A stretch of 64,000 bases of DNA. Origin: Chloroflexota bacterium (GTDB lineage Bacteria; Chloroflexota; Ktedonobacteria; Ktedonobacterales; JADMIN01). Positions within the stretch are counted from its first letter, which is position 1. Each line of letters starts with the position of its first letter. The stretch spans positions 62,001-126,000 of the forward strand of contig JAJPKE010000023.1 of assembly GCA_021323855.1 (NCBI GenBank), read 5' to 3'. A model generated the notes under the pieces. It did not search any database. It worked only from the letters and a program-made list of their open reading frames with translations, and was not told where the DNA came from. A program made the position numbers and the translations under genes. This document shows, piece after piece, positions 49,200-58,262 of the stretch.

Positions 49200-50814
49200 T
49201 CTCCTGTTCAGCGTTTGTATCTGGTTGATCTGATTGCCCGGCCAGACTGGATACCTCGTCGGTCAGCCCATCGTCTGACAGTGGGCTTCCCACGTAGCCG
49301 GTGAAGCCGCGCCGCTGGTTGCGGAAGAAGTCTTGCGCTTCCGCGCCCAACGCATCAGTGATGAGGTTTTCCCAGGTTGCTTTGCCGCCGATGTAATGCG
49401 TATCGAGTCCGGCCAACTGTATCGTATGGTCTGCCCCTTGCTGGGCGCTCTCATGTGATTGCGTCAGCAACAAAGAAACTGCATGCCCATGCGACTTCAG
49501 TCGCCGCAAGGCGACGATCAGTGGCACATCCAGGATGCTTTCCGTGCCGATATAGACAATCGTTGCGCCGGTCGGCAGCGCACGCTCCTCAGAGACAATC
49601 AGTTGCTCCATCGGCAGGCCGTAGTAAGGTAGCGTGCGCGCCAGCCCATCGAAGATATGCGTCAGTTGCTCCTGCCGTGTGGATGGCGCAATACGCAGGC
49701 GTAAGGTTGCCGTCGTGCGCTCGATCTCGCGCTGGAGCCGCTCCTCCGCCGTCTCATCCTGAAGCGGCGCCGCATGACGCGCGCGCGTCGCCATGCCAAT
49801 TTCCGCAAACTCCGGCACGCCCAGCGTTCCGTTGGCATAGATGCCGACCGCATAGCCTTGTTCGATAGCCCAATTCGCCACGGAGGCCGCCGCGCAGATG
49901 TGCAGTTCGATCAGCGCCGGATCGTAGCCCATCGTCGAGTGCGAGAGCGTGCGCACGTCCAGGAAAATGGCAAGCGTGTGGCTGGTGGACGATTCATAGA
50001 CTTTGCTCTGTAAGGAGCCGGTGCGCGCCGTGGCCTTCCAGTGAATGCGGCGTGGCTCATCACCGGGAACGTAGTCCCGTATGCCAGAGACGCGCAAGGG
50101 GTCTTCCAGCAGGCGGCGAGGCGCTTTACGTTCGCCAAACGGCGCATGCGCTGGCAGGCCAAAACGTTCGAGCGGCGCAACCAGCGGATGGATGACGAGC
50201 GCAACGGTTTGGTCGAGCGTGGTTTCGCGGGTCAAGATGCCAAACGGATCGGTGGAGCGCAGCTTCATGGGACCAAAACGATAGGCACCACGCGCCAGCG
50301 CGCGAATGAAGTAGCGGCGGCGCACCCGTTGATACGCCCAGAGCGCCAGCGTATTGGTCAACAGCGCCCGCTCCGGGCTGCTGGACGGCGCAATCTGCTG
50401 GTTTCTGATGGGCAGCGATTCGGGAACGTCATCCACAATCTGTAACCAGGGCAGCGGCAGCGGCTTGCGGTTCTCGATGGCGATGGTCATTTCGATGGTA
50501 TCGCCCAGCATCATGCGAGTGGTGGCTGGCCGCCGGTCCACCGTCAACTGGCGCAGGCAGTAGCGATACCACAACTCAGGGACGAAGGCGAGCGCAAAGA
50601 CGAGCAAACCAGCCACAAAGAGCAGTGGCTGGCGGAGAATGGCGCTGAAGATCATCAGGACAAAGGCGATATAATAGAGTGGCCGCCTGGCGAGCAGTTT
50701 TTCATCGGGCGGCTCACCACTGCGCACGAGCCGGAATCCTCTCCGTCGCAAACGGTCTTGCATTTGCAACACATAAATATCTTCGGATGGATCGCGCTCA
50801 GACCCCCTGCTCAT
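49117..50814 (-). CDS. DUF58 domain membrane protein
   Basis: About 565 residues. Two adjacent membrane helices (LYYIAFVLMIFSAILRQPLL; FVAGLLVFALAFVPELWY), then a beta-rich segment (GDTIEMTIAIENRKPLPLPW), and the DUF58 signature LRVSGIRDYVPGDEPRRIHW-KATARTG near 250-275, followed by a vWA-like fold (TLAIFLDVRT). Residues after 480 are polar. Partner of MoxR in the operon; such pairs are thought to act as chaperone systems for protein complexes or extracellular enzymes. The MoxR gene ends 4 bases upstream. Confidence 0.9.
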   Translation of the reverse strand: MSRGSERDPSEDIYVLQMQDRLRRRGFRLVRSGEPPDEKLLARRPLYYIAFVLMIFSAILRQPLLFVAGLLVFALAFVPELWYRYCLRQLTVDRRPATTRMMLGDTIEMTIAIENRKPLPLPWLQIVDDVPESLPIRNQQIAPSSSPERALLTNTLALWAYQRVRRRYFIRALARGAYRFGPMKLRSTDPFGILTRETTLDQTVALVIHPLVAPLERFGLPAHAPFGERKAPRRLLEDPLRVSGIRDYVPGDEPRRIHWKATARTGSLQSKVYESSTSHTLAIFLDVRTLSHSTMGYDPALIELHICAAASVANWAIEQGYAVGIYANGTLGVPEFAEIGMATRARHAAPLQDETAEERLQREIERTTATLRLRIAPSTRQEQLTHIFDGLARTLPYYGLPMEQLIVSEERALPTGATIVYIGTESILDVPLIVALRRLKSHGHAVSLLLTQSHESAQQGADHTIQLAGLDTHYIGGKATWENLITDALGAEAQDFFRNQRRGFTGYVGSPLSDDGLTDEVSSLAGQSDQPDTNAEQENGTSDGHTTQPGSKAGGWRRSRALVVE

Positions 50815-50817
50815 GCG

Positions 50818-51846
50818 TCACCGTCCCTCGCCGCGCAGTTGCTCTACGGGCACCGGCACTTTGCCAACGACGCTTTCGATGATCTGTTCGGCATCCTGCC
50901 CGCGCAAACGGCTCTGCGCCGTGACAATGATGCGATGGGCCAGCACGGGTACCGCCAGCCGCTTGACATCATCCGGCTTCACGTAGTCGCGTCCGCGCAT
51001 GGCGGCGCGCGCCTGCGCTGCGCGGAAAAGCGCCTGCGCCGCGCGTGGGCTGGCGCCAAGTTCAACGGCAGGATGGTCGCGGGTGCCACGGATAATTGAT
51101 AGCATATAGTCAGCGATAGGTTCGGAGACGGCGACGGCGCGCACAATGGGAATCAGCCGCTGCAACTCGTCGCCGGAGATCACTGGGGTCAGCGTATCGA
51201 GCGGCTGCACCGTCTTGAAGCGGAAGAGCATTGTCCGCTCTTCATCGAAGCTGGGATAGGAGACGCGCAAACGCACGAGAAAGCGGTCAAGCTGGGCCTC
51301 CGGCAGCGGAAACGTTCCTTCAAGCTCGATGGGGTTCTGCGTGGCGATGAGCAAGAACGGATGCGGCAGCGGCATCGTCTGGCCGTCCACCGTCACCTGC
51401 CGCTCTTGCATCGCTTCCAGCAGCGCCGATTGCGTGCGTGGCGTGGCGCGGTTGATCTCGTCCGCCAGCACAATCTGCGCGAAGATGGGTCCGGGGCGAA
51501 ACTCGAACTCGCTGAGTTTCTGGCTGAAATAGCTGACGCCGGTGACATCGCTCGGCAGCAGATCAGCGGTTCCCTGGATGCGCGCAAACGAGACACCCAG
51601 CGAGCGCGCCAGCGACTTCGCCATGACGGTTTTGCCCAGCCCAGGCACGTCTTCGATCAGCGCGTGCCCTTCGCTGAGCATCGCCACCAGCAGCAGGTCT
51701 ATCGTCGCCTCTTTGCCGACGATCACGCGATTGATGCTTTCCCGCACAGCTTCGGCGGCGCGATGCACCTGCTGGATACCGGCGGCCAGTTGCTCATGTC
51801 CGGCTTCCAGGGTAGAGGCGATTCCGTGGTCAGCGCTTGACTCCAT
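50818..51846 (-). CDS. MoxR family AAA+ ATPase
   Basis: About 342 residues. AAA+ chaperone: Walker A EDVPGLGKT, Walker B VLADEINR, sensor 1 LIATQNPIELEGT, Arg finger region FPLPEAQLDRF, sensor 2 GASPRAAQALFRAAQ. MoxR proteins help assemble or activate partner complexes. First gene of the operon with DUF58 and DUF4129 genes. The stretch 51847-52054 upstream contains no clear gene; a weak TTGCTA-17-CATATG is visible on the minus strand. Confidence 0.95.
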   Translation of the reverse strand: MESSADHGIASTLEAGHEQLAAGIQQVHRAAEAVRESINRVIVGKEATIDLLLVAMLSEGHALIEDVPGLGKTVMAKSLARSLGVSFARIQGTADLLPSDVTGVSYFSQKLSEFEFRPGPIFAQIVLADEINRATPRTQSALLEAMQERQVTVDGQTMPLPHPFLLIATQNPIELEGTFPLPEAQLDRFLVRLRVSYPSFDEERTMLFRFKTVQPLDTLTPVISGDELQRLIPIVRAVAVSEPIADYMLSIIRGTRDHPAVELGASPRAAQALFRAAQARAAMRGRDYVKPDDVKRLAVPVLAHRIIVTAQSRLRGQDAEQIIESVVGKVPVPVEQLRGEGR

Positions 51847-52054
51847 GAGCCAACTCCTCTTTTCGTGTTCAGTTCAGCTTGCTGGTGGATCGTCCAGATC
51901 CTCTACAGGCGCACCAAATATTGCCTCATACTGCCTCGCATGATACGACACACAGAACAGTCGTGCATATGAGCGACTATGATGGCACTAGCAAAGACGC
52001 TTAAAGAAGGCGATATTTACGCTGCGGTAGCTAGCGATATGGGGGTTCCTGGCA

Positions 52055-52747
52055 CTAATACCACCAGTCGAAGACATCATCATCGCGCACCCAGGCCGGA
52101 TGCGGCGCTGGCGGCAGCGGTAGTGGTGAAATGCGTGGCATCAGGCGGAAGTCCGGCGTTGTATCAAGCAGGCGCAGAAACGCCGCCAGGACGGGGGGAT
52201 CGAAGCGCGTGCCAGCCATCGAAAGCATCAAATCACGGGTGGCATCGTCATCCATCGCGCGCTTATACGGGCGGTCGGAGGTCAGCGCATCGTAGACATC
52301 CGCGACGGTCAGCAAACGTGCGCTCAGGGGAATCGCCTCACCTGCCAGCTTATCAGGATAGCCGCAGCCATCATAGGCCTCGTGGTGATGGAGGACCGCC
52401 TCTACCATCGCGTCCGGCGCGCCATAGGTCATCAGGATACGGGCGGCGATGCCCGGGTGACGCTCCATCTCGGTGCGTTCTTTGAGCGACAAGGCGGAAT
52501 CTTTGTGCAGGAGATCATTGCGCAGCCACGTTTTGCCAAGATCATGGATGAGGCCAGCCTGGGCAAGATCACGCCCGGCGCGGCGCGACCACCCCATTGC
52601 GCGCGCCAACCGGTTGACATAGACGGCGACCCGGCGGCAATGCTCATAGGTGATGATGTCGCGTTCGCGGATACTGCGCGCGAGTTCATAGACAATATTC
52701 TGGGTATAGCGGCGAGTGCCAGGATCGAGCTGTTGCACGGAAGCCAC
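52055..52747 (-). CDS. HD-GYP domain phosphodiesterase
   Basis: About 230 residues, a stand-alone HD-GYP domain likely degrading cyclic di-GMP. Metal/catalytic blocks: THE-HCRRVAVYVNRLA region, AGLIHDLGKTWLRNDLL (HD), HPGIAARIL, HHHEAYDGCGYPDKLAGEAI (GYP) and LTVADVYDALTSDRPYK. No sensor domain or membrane helix. The final 30 residues are Pro-rich and end DDDVFDWWY. Not linked to a diguanylate cyclase gene in this window. Confidence 0.92.
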   Translation of the reverse strand: MASVQQLDPGTRRYTQNIVYELARSIRERDIITYEHCRRVAVYVNRLARAMGWSRRAGRDLAQAGLIHDLGKTWLRNDLLHKDSALSLKERTEMERHPGIAARILMTYGAPDAMVEAVLHHHEAYDGCGYPDKLAGEAIPLSARLLTVADVYDALTSDRPYKRAMDDDATRDLMLSMAGTRFDPPVLAAFLRLLDTTPDFRLMPRISPLPLPPAPHPAWVRDDDVFDWWY

Positions 52748-53214
52748 GGGGCAGTCCTCTTGAAAACGCCTTGACTATGCGCGTATCGGCGAGCGTCTCT
52801 AATCCAACTATTGACGACCTACGATCTCGTTCGTTCTATGATGCTCGCTGGCTACCAGTGCGGCGAGTTTCGCGTTCTGCGGTATATAACGCCGGTCTGT
52901 AGCACAGGTAACGAGATAGTACCAGCGTTCAAATGACGGTCATACCATGATGCCAGGTGACATGTCGAGACACTACCAGATACTAGCATGAATAGCGCCA
53001 CGCGCAACTGAACGAGGGGCGTGTGAGGGTGACGATTCCGGCGCGCCATTCGTACACGAGTAGGAACGTGTACGGGCTATAAAGTCTATAATACATGTTG
53101 ATCCTATCGGCGCATCTCATCTGATGGGATGCCCACAAGCTGGACACGATGATGTCATCCGGCTGGTACGTAGTGGCTGGCCTGGTAGCTGGGTAGAAAG
53201 CGATACTCTTATTT
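52748..53214. other. 467-base gap with regulated-looking promoter for the DUF6391 gene
   Basis: Perfect inverted repeat CGTACACG-N8-CGTGTACG (53051-53074) directly upstream of TATAAA (53078-53083) and TATAAT (53087-53092); the repeat covers the -35 area of either -10. The leader to ATG 53215 would be about 120 bases. No gene found in the rest. Confidence 0.45.
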
Positions 53215-53751
53215 ATGAACCCCATCGAGCAGGTGGTGCAGCAGATGATTCTTGGCGGCGCAGTGCGTGAAAATCACGCGCTGGAGCATGCCACCATCGT
53301 CTTGCTCAACAAACAATATCCAGAAACGCGCCTCTCCGGCGTGTCGTTTGCGTCAGGCTTCTTCGTCTTTGGCGATGTGCCGACTGAGGCCGTTCTGCCC
53401 ACGGCGACGCAGGCGCTCCAACGGCTGCGCGGCGGCGAGCCGGATATGGCGATCCACGAACGCTGCGGAACTAATCTAGCGGTGGCTGGCATGCTGACGG
53501 GACTCTCAGCGATGACGGTGGCAAAGATGCGCAAGCCCTACAATTCGCTCAACAACGTCATCCTGGCCTCGACTGCCGCGTTGGTGTTGGCGCGACCGCT
53601 GGGCCTGATGGTACAACGCTACATTACGACACGCACGCCCGGCGAAACCATGCGTATCAGTGGCGTCAAGCGCCTGATGTTCCTGGGCAGCCCCGCACAC
53701 TTCGTCTCGACGGATAACCCCGGAGCCAGCCTGCTCCCCGCCGTCTCATAA
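53215..53751 (+). CDS. DUF6391 family protein
   Basis: About 178 residues. N-terminal ENHALEHATIVLLN with two His three apart plus an HERCGTNLAVAG motif, the conserved metal-ligand-like set of DUF6391. Two to three hydrophobic helices near the middle (AVAGMLTGLSAMTV; NVILASTAALVLARPLGLMV) suggest membrane attachment. Known from Cyanobacteria and Chloroflexi; function unknown. No Shine-Dalgarno is visible before the ATG. Converges on the FHA-PrsW gene with 14 bases between stops. Confidence 0.78.
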   Translation: MNPIEQVVQQMILGGAVRENHALEHATIVLLNKQYPETRLSGVSFASGFFVFGDVPTEAVLPTATQALQRLRGGEPDMAIHERCGTNLAVAGMLTGLSAMTVAKMRKPYNSLNNVILASTAALVLARPLGLMVQRYITTRTPGETMRISGVKRLMFLGSPAHFVSTDNPGASLLPAVS

Positions 53752-53765
53752 GCTGAAAAGAAGTC

Positions 53766-55514
53766 TCATACCAGCGAGCCATGACACTGGCTACAAGTCT
53801 GTGTCCCTGGCGGATACATCAGATTGCAGCGTGGGCAATATGGCGCGCGTTGCTGCCCCACAACTGGCTGCGGCTGGCCAGGCAATGGCTGCTGCGACTG
53901 CTGCGGCTGCTGATATCCTGCCATCATGACCGGCTGCGCGTAGGCCGGCTGAGGCGTTGGCTTGCCGAAGAAGGGCTTAAATGTGTCGGTGATGATCGCC
54001 TGAAGCAAAGGGGGCGGTGGTGGCGCTGCCGGTCCCAGTTTGGCGCGGCGTAAGGACTCGCGCAGGAAGAAGTTCAGGAAGAAGAGGCCGGCGCTACCCA
54101 CCAGCAAAAACCAGCCCAGCACCACGGCCAGCATCACCAGCGGATCGGTGTTGTTATTGAGGAATTGCAGCAGCGGCGTCCAATCCCAGAGCGCATGCAG
54201 CACGACGGCGATGCCGAAGGCCAGCACCACGCCGAAGGTAAGGCGGAAGGTGGATTGCCGGCGGTCGCGCCAGATGGCGGCGCAGACGATGGCGGTCCAG
54301 ACGCCATGCCCAAAGATTGCCAGCGCCATGCGCAAGATCAGCGAATGGTTCATCTGGTGAACACCCTGGTCAATGGCAAACGCAGTGCTCGCGTTCGGGT
54401 TGCTAAGCGCGTTGGCGAAGCCACTGAGAAAGGCGACAAAGCCATAGCCCGCCGTTTCCAGCGCGGCAAAGCCCATGCCGGCGGCGGCGCCGAGAATCAG
54501 GCCGTCCAGTTCACTGCGCAGCCGTCTATCGCGCAGGAACCAGAGAACTGAAACGACTTTCGCGCTCTCCTCGCAGACGCCAATGAGCAGGGCCGCACTA
54601 AGCGAAATGTTGTTGGCGGCGGCGATGGTCGGCGGCAAGAGCAATGGTTCGAGGACGGCGGCGATGGTCAGCCCCAGCACCGCGCCGCTCATAAAGGTGA
54701 TGCCGACGACACCAAGTGGCATATCAGCGAAGGCGTTCTGCTCAAAGCAGAAGATGACGAAGACCACCGGCACCAGCGCGCTCGCCAGCAGTAATTCCAG
54801 CGGCACCATATGCAGATTTTGCGTGGCCAGCAACACCTGTGTCACCACGAAATAGGCGATCAATCCCAGCAGGAACACGCGCCAGTATTGCTTACGCCAT
54901 TCCGTCTTGAAGAAACGCACAAACCCATTGTCGCGTTTGCGCGCCATCATGTCGTAGAACGGATGGCCAGCGGCGGCATACGCCAGCGCGCCAGCGCCCT
55001 GTGGCGACGCATAACCGGCATATCCCGGCGCGCCATAGGGTGCGGGAGCAATCAGCGTTGCGTTGCCCGCAGACGGAGCATAGGGCATGCCGCCAGGCTG
55101 TACTCCTGCGGGCGGCGGGAACGCATTAAGCGGATTCGGCTGCTGCTGTGGATCGAGGACGTTGAACACCAGATCGGTCTTGCCGATCTGGATGGTCTGG
55201 CCGGGAATCAGCAGGGCGCGTCCATGAATACGCTGGCCCTGGATGCTCGTGCCATTCGCGGAACCGAGGTCTTCGATCTCATAGCCGGTTGGCGTCCAGC
55301 GGATGACGGCATGATAGCGCGAGACCAGCGGGTCGTTCAGCACGACATCGTTGCCTTCCATGCGCCCGATCTGCACAGTCTGGCGGGCAAGGACGATACG
55401 CCCATTGTTGGCCAGCGTGCTACGCCAGGACGCCGTGCCGGGAATCATCAGCGCGGCAGGATATGGCGGCGCCACCCGTCCAACAGGAGAGGCTACAGGG
55501 CTGATAGAGGTCAC
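53766..55514 (-). CDS. FHA - PrsW-type membrane protease - zinc ribbon fusion
   Basis: About 582 residues. FHA domain first (VQIGRMEGNDVVLNDPLVSR with SRYHAVI and NGT), binding phospho-Thr. A Pro/Ala/Tyr linker follows, then nine or so membrane helices with PrsW/CAAX-protease-like motifs: CEESAKVVSVLWFLR (paired Glu), LDGLILGAAAGMGFAALET, FGHGVWTAIVCAAI and VLHALWDW with His. The C-terminus ends in a zinc ribbon (YCPRCNLMYPP and CSQCHG). So a phosphopeptide reader is joined to an intramembrane protease. GTG 55514 follows AGGAG by ten bases; ATG 55553 has no ribosome site. Confidence 0.88.
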   Translation of the reverse strand: MTSISPVASPVGRVAPPYPAALMIPGTASWRSTLANNGRIVLARQTVQIGRMEGNDVVLNDPLVSRYHAVIRWTPTGYEIEDLGSANGTSIQGQRIHGRALLIPGQTIQIGKTDLVFNVLDPQQQPNPLNAFPPPAGVQPGGMPYAPSAGNATLIAPAPYGAPGYAGYASPQGAGALAYAAAGHPFYDMMARKRDNGFVRFFKTEWRKQYWRVFLLGLIAYFVVTQVLLATQNLHMVPLELLLASALVPVVFVIFCFEQNAFADMPLGVVGITFMSGAVLGLTIAAVLEPLLLPPTIAAANNISLSAALLIGVCEESAKVVSVLWFLRDRRLRSELDGLILGAAAGMGFAALETAGYGFVAFLSGFANALSNPNASTAFAIDQGVHQMNHSLILRMALAIFGHGVWTAIVCAAIWRDRRQSTFRLTFGVVLAFGIAVVLHALWDWTPLLQFLNNNTDPLVMLAVVLGWFLLVGSAGLFFLNFFLRESLRRAKLGPAAPPPPPLLQAIITDTFKPFFGKPTPQPAYAQPVMMAGYQQPQQSQQPLPGQPQPVVGQQRAPYCPRCNLMYPPGTQTCSQCHGSLV

Positions 55515-55578
55515 GAGAGTCTTTCTCCTTTTGTGCAGTGCGCCGCCAGCCATGTCATAACATATAATCTACGCTGGC

Positions 55579-56388
55579 TTACCAGCGCCAGTACCGTTCG
55601 ATTTGAATCCCCGGATAGGTCCGGCGCAGCGAGCCGCTATAGCTGACAAGCATTTGATGCAAACGCTCCTGGTTGCCAAAGAGTTGCGGCACCTGGCTGG
55701 TATATTGGGTGATCGCCTCTTCTTTGCGCGCGCTGACGCCGGAAATCTCCACCAGTTCCGGCTCCATCGGGATGCCAAGCTCCTGCTGGCGCGTCTCCAG
55801 CGAGCCAGCGGATTGCGCCACATAAGGGAAATCTTCGTAGAACTTGACATTGAGTTTGCGCTGCGCCAGACGGTCCGCCGCAGAGCAGCATAATTGATGG
55901 TCTACATGGTGTCCGATGCCGAGCGGCGCGTAGAGCGCCGCCAGTGGCGCGCGCTCATGAATGTTCATGAAGACGCTCGCCAGGTCTTCATCCAGGCTGA
56001 GGTCGCCAGCGTTGACACTGCCAAAGAGCGACTCTTCACCTTGATAGTAGGCTGGCGTTCCGCGATAAATCGCATCCAGGTAGTCGAGCCAGAGAACATC
56101 TGCGCCCAGAATGCCGGCGGCGGCCTCATCTTCCGCGCGACGACGATGCACCGCCTCGGCGCCATCTACGCCCAGGCCCATCTTTTGTTGCACCTGCATG
56201 GCGTATTGGCTGAGTTTCGCATCAGCCGCTGGGATACCGCCAAAGACGGTGACAATCAGAACATGTTGCCCCGTCGCCACCTGCATGGCAATCGCTCCGC
56301 CACAAGAGAGCGCTGCATCATCGAAATGCGGCTGAAAGTAGATATGACGGTAGTTCTGGTTGATCTGATCGAGCGACGTAAGCTGCAT
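55579..56388 (-). CDS. PIG-L/LmbE family N-acetylglucosaminyl deacetylase
   Basis: About 269 residues. Zinc-dependent de-N-acetylase: HFDDAALSCGG (His and two Asp of the AHPDD motif, here PHFDD) near 20-30 and GIGHHVDHQ (His ligands) near 162. Substrates in the family are GlcNAc conjugates, including mycothiol or antibiotic precursors; not predictable here. AGGAGG precedes the ATG. Stands alone between PrsW and RluA genes. Confidence 0.9.
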   Translation of the reverse strand: MQLTSLDQINQNYRHIYFQPHFDDAALSCGGAIAMQVATGQHVLIVTVFGGIPAADAKLSQYAMQVQQKMGLGVDGAEAVHRRRAEDEAAAGILGADVLWLDYLDAIYRGTPAYYQGEESLFGSVNAGDLSLDEDLASVFMNIHERAPLAALYAPLGIGHHVDHQLCCSAADRLAQRKLNVKFYEDFPYVAQSAGSLETRQQELGIPMEPELVEISGVSARKEEAITQYTSQVPQLFGNQERLHQMLVSYSGSLRRTYPGIQIERYWRW

Positions 56389-56458
56389 GGATGCCTCCTC
56401 TTTGGCTATTCACGGTCGTCAGGGATACTGCGTGCGAATTAGTGCTATCAGGATTCGG

Positions 56459-57331
56459 TCAGATGCCGGTGGCCAGTTCACACAGGTGCGCAAGGCCGGA
56501 TGCGAGCTGAAGCCTGGATGTGAGCATTGCCATGTCTGACGGAATCGGCGCCGATATACAGAAACGGGAGCCGAACGCCGGGTGGATGAATGAGAGCTGC
56601 CAGGCATGGAGCATGACACGCGGCGCAAACACCCCCTCATCCATATCCACACCCACACCCACATTCACATGCGTCTGCCCTTCATCATAACGAATGTCGC
56701 CCAGCAGCGGCGCTCCACGAGCGGCGAGATGTGCGCGAATTTGATGCGTGCGCCCGGTATGCGGCTCCGCCAGCACGAGGGCAGCGCCATCATGCGCCGC
56801 CAGCACACGATACCAGGTCTCTGCCGGTTGGCCGTCCGCTGCAACTATCGTGCGGCGGCGATCTGCCGGGTCACGCCGCAGCGGCTCGTCTATCAACCCT
56901 TCCGTCGCTTCCAGTGTGCCAGCAACGAGCGCCAGGTAGCGTTTCCACACCATCCGCCGCTCGAATTGTCGCACCAGTCCACGCCGCGCCCGTTCACTCT
57001 TGGCAAAGAGTATCACGCCGGAGGTTTCGCGGTCGAGCCGGAGCAGCAGCCAGGGGCGCCCCTCCTGGCGCGCAGCCTGCCGTGCAAAGACAGCATCAGC
57101 GAGCGTGCCGGAGGGATGTTTATACGCCGGATGCACGACAAGGCCGGCGGGCTTATCCACCGCCAGCAGGTCGTCGTCCTCATAGAGAACCGGCGGCATC
57201 GGCGGGATATCGATATCGGCTGTATCCGGCACTGCTGGCGCACCTGGCACCTGAGTTGCTACATCGCCTGCCGATGCGCTTACGCTGACGCTGTCCCCGG
57301 TTCCTACGCTCATGCGGCCATGACTCAACAT
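56459..57331 (-). CDS. RluA family pseudouridine synthase
   Basis: Isomerises uridine to pseudouridine in rRNA or tRNA; about 290 residues. Catalytic motif LLLRLDRETSGVILFAKS (Asp of RLD), entry VLYEDDDLLAVDKPAGLVVH, LAEPHTGRTHQIRAHLAARG and PLLGDIRYD. The N-terminal 40 residues are Val/Ala/Pro-rich and unstructured; no S4 domain. Start uncertain: ATG 57331 or 57313, TTG 57361; a TATACT at 57374-57379 favours a start at or below 57331. Target RNA not determined. Confidence 0.9.
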   Translation of the reverse strand: MLSHGRMSVGTGDSVSVSASAGDVATQVPGAPAVPDTADIDIPPMPPVLYEDDDLLAVDKPAGLVVHPAYKHPSGTLADAVFARQAARQEGRPWLLLRLDRETSGVILFAKSERARRGLVRQFERRMVWKRYLALVAGTLEATEGLIDEPLRRDPADRRRTIVAADGQPAETWYRVLAAHDGAALVLAEPHTGRTHQIRAHLAARGAPLLGDIRYDEGQTHVNVGVGVDMDEGVFAPRVMLHAWQLSFIHPAFGSRFCISAPIPSDMAMLTSRLQLASGLAHLCELATGI

Positions 57332-57589
57332 TCTGAGAATTGTTATGACGTGATAGGACAATGCCCCGCTTGTAGTATAGCGTGTTGCGCGGTTCGTTTG
57401 CGGAGCATCAAGCGCAATGGCATCGAAACGGCGGCCATGTTAGTGCGTAGATACTGATAGATACTGGAAGCGCGGCAGGTGGCTGAAGAACGAGACTTGC
57501 TATTCTGCTGTGCTTTCATCTACACTTGGGGCGCGAGCTTTACGGCTTTTCAAGCCACGGAAGCAATCTGTTGAGCGCAGGAGCCAATC

Positions 57590-58201
57590 GTGCGTAATCT
57601 CCCGAATATTCTCAGCTTCGGACGGCTGTTCGCCACGGTTCCGCTGGTGGTGCTGATCCTGCTGAACCAGCCAGTAGCCTATCTCATCGCAACGGTCCTC
57701 TTCGTCGCCGGGTCCGTCACCGACACGCTCGACGGCCAGATTGCGCGGAAATATCATGTCGTCTCCCGCCTGGGCATCTTCCTCGATCTGACGGCGGATA
57801 AAGTATTCGTCTCGGCGGCGTTGATCGCGCTGGTGCAGATCAACATCGTGCCCGCCTGGATCGTCATCGTGATCGTCACACGCGAATTTCTGGTGATGGG
57901 GCTGCGGTCGCTGGCCGCCGCACAGGGAGTAGTCATCCCTGCTGGACCCTGGGGCAAACAAAAGACCTTCCTGACGCTGCTCGCCATCGGCGGCATCCTG
58001 CTGGCACGCGGCCTCCAGGGGGCAGTCGCCTTCCCGCTGGGTCTTTCTACCGGCGGCGCGCCCGATAGCTTCGCCGATTTCCTGCTGATCGCCGCCAATG
58101 TGGTGATGCTGTTGGCAACCCTGTGGACGATCCTTTCGGCGGTGGAGTATCTGCGCGGCGCCTGGGGTCTGCTGGCAGACCCCGCCGAAAGCGCCTCATG
58201 A
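57590..58201 (+). CDS. pgsA: CDP-diacylglycerol-glycerol-3-phosphate 3-phosphatidyltransferase
   Basis: Makes phosphatidylglycerol phosphate from CDP-DAG and glycerol 3-phosphate; membrane enzyme, about 203 residues. CDP-alcohol motif complete: TDTLDGQIARKYHVVSRLGI continuing to LDLTADK (D-G-x2-A-R-x8-G-x3-D-x3-D). Five to six helices. GTG 57590 lies six bases after AGGAG. PlsY, another phospholipid gene, lies 3 kb away on the other strand. Confidence 0.94.
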   Translation: MRNLPNILSFGRLFATVPLVVLILLNQPVAYLIATVLFVAGSVTDTLDGQIARKYHVVSRLGIFLDLTADKVFVSAALIALVQINIVPAWIVIVIVTREFLVMGLRSLAAAQGVVIPAGPWGKQKTFLTLLAIGGILLARGLQGAVAFPLGLSTGGAPDSFADFLLIAANVVMLLATLWTILSAVEYLRGAWGLLADPAESAS

Positions 58202-58215
58202 ATCTCCATGCTCAC

Positions 58216-58262
58216 GGCTTTGAAAAGCCGGAGCACGCAGGGGAAAAGCCTAAAACGGCTTG
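58216..58262. repeat. intergenic palindromic repeat, copy 2
   Basis: GGCTTTGAAAAGCCGG, then AGCACGCAGGGGA, then AAGCCTAAAACGGCTT. Same order of two hairpins and similar core (GCACG-AG) as the copy at 31353-31394. It lies between convergent genes and may also end their transcripts. Confidence 0.5.

Noticed and set aside
51979-52485. Plus-strand open frame starting MMALAKTLKEGDIYAAVASD
   Set aside because: The first 30 residues look protein-like, but the rest is the antisense of the HD-GYP gene and there is no ribosome site.
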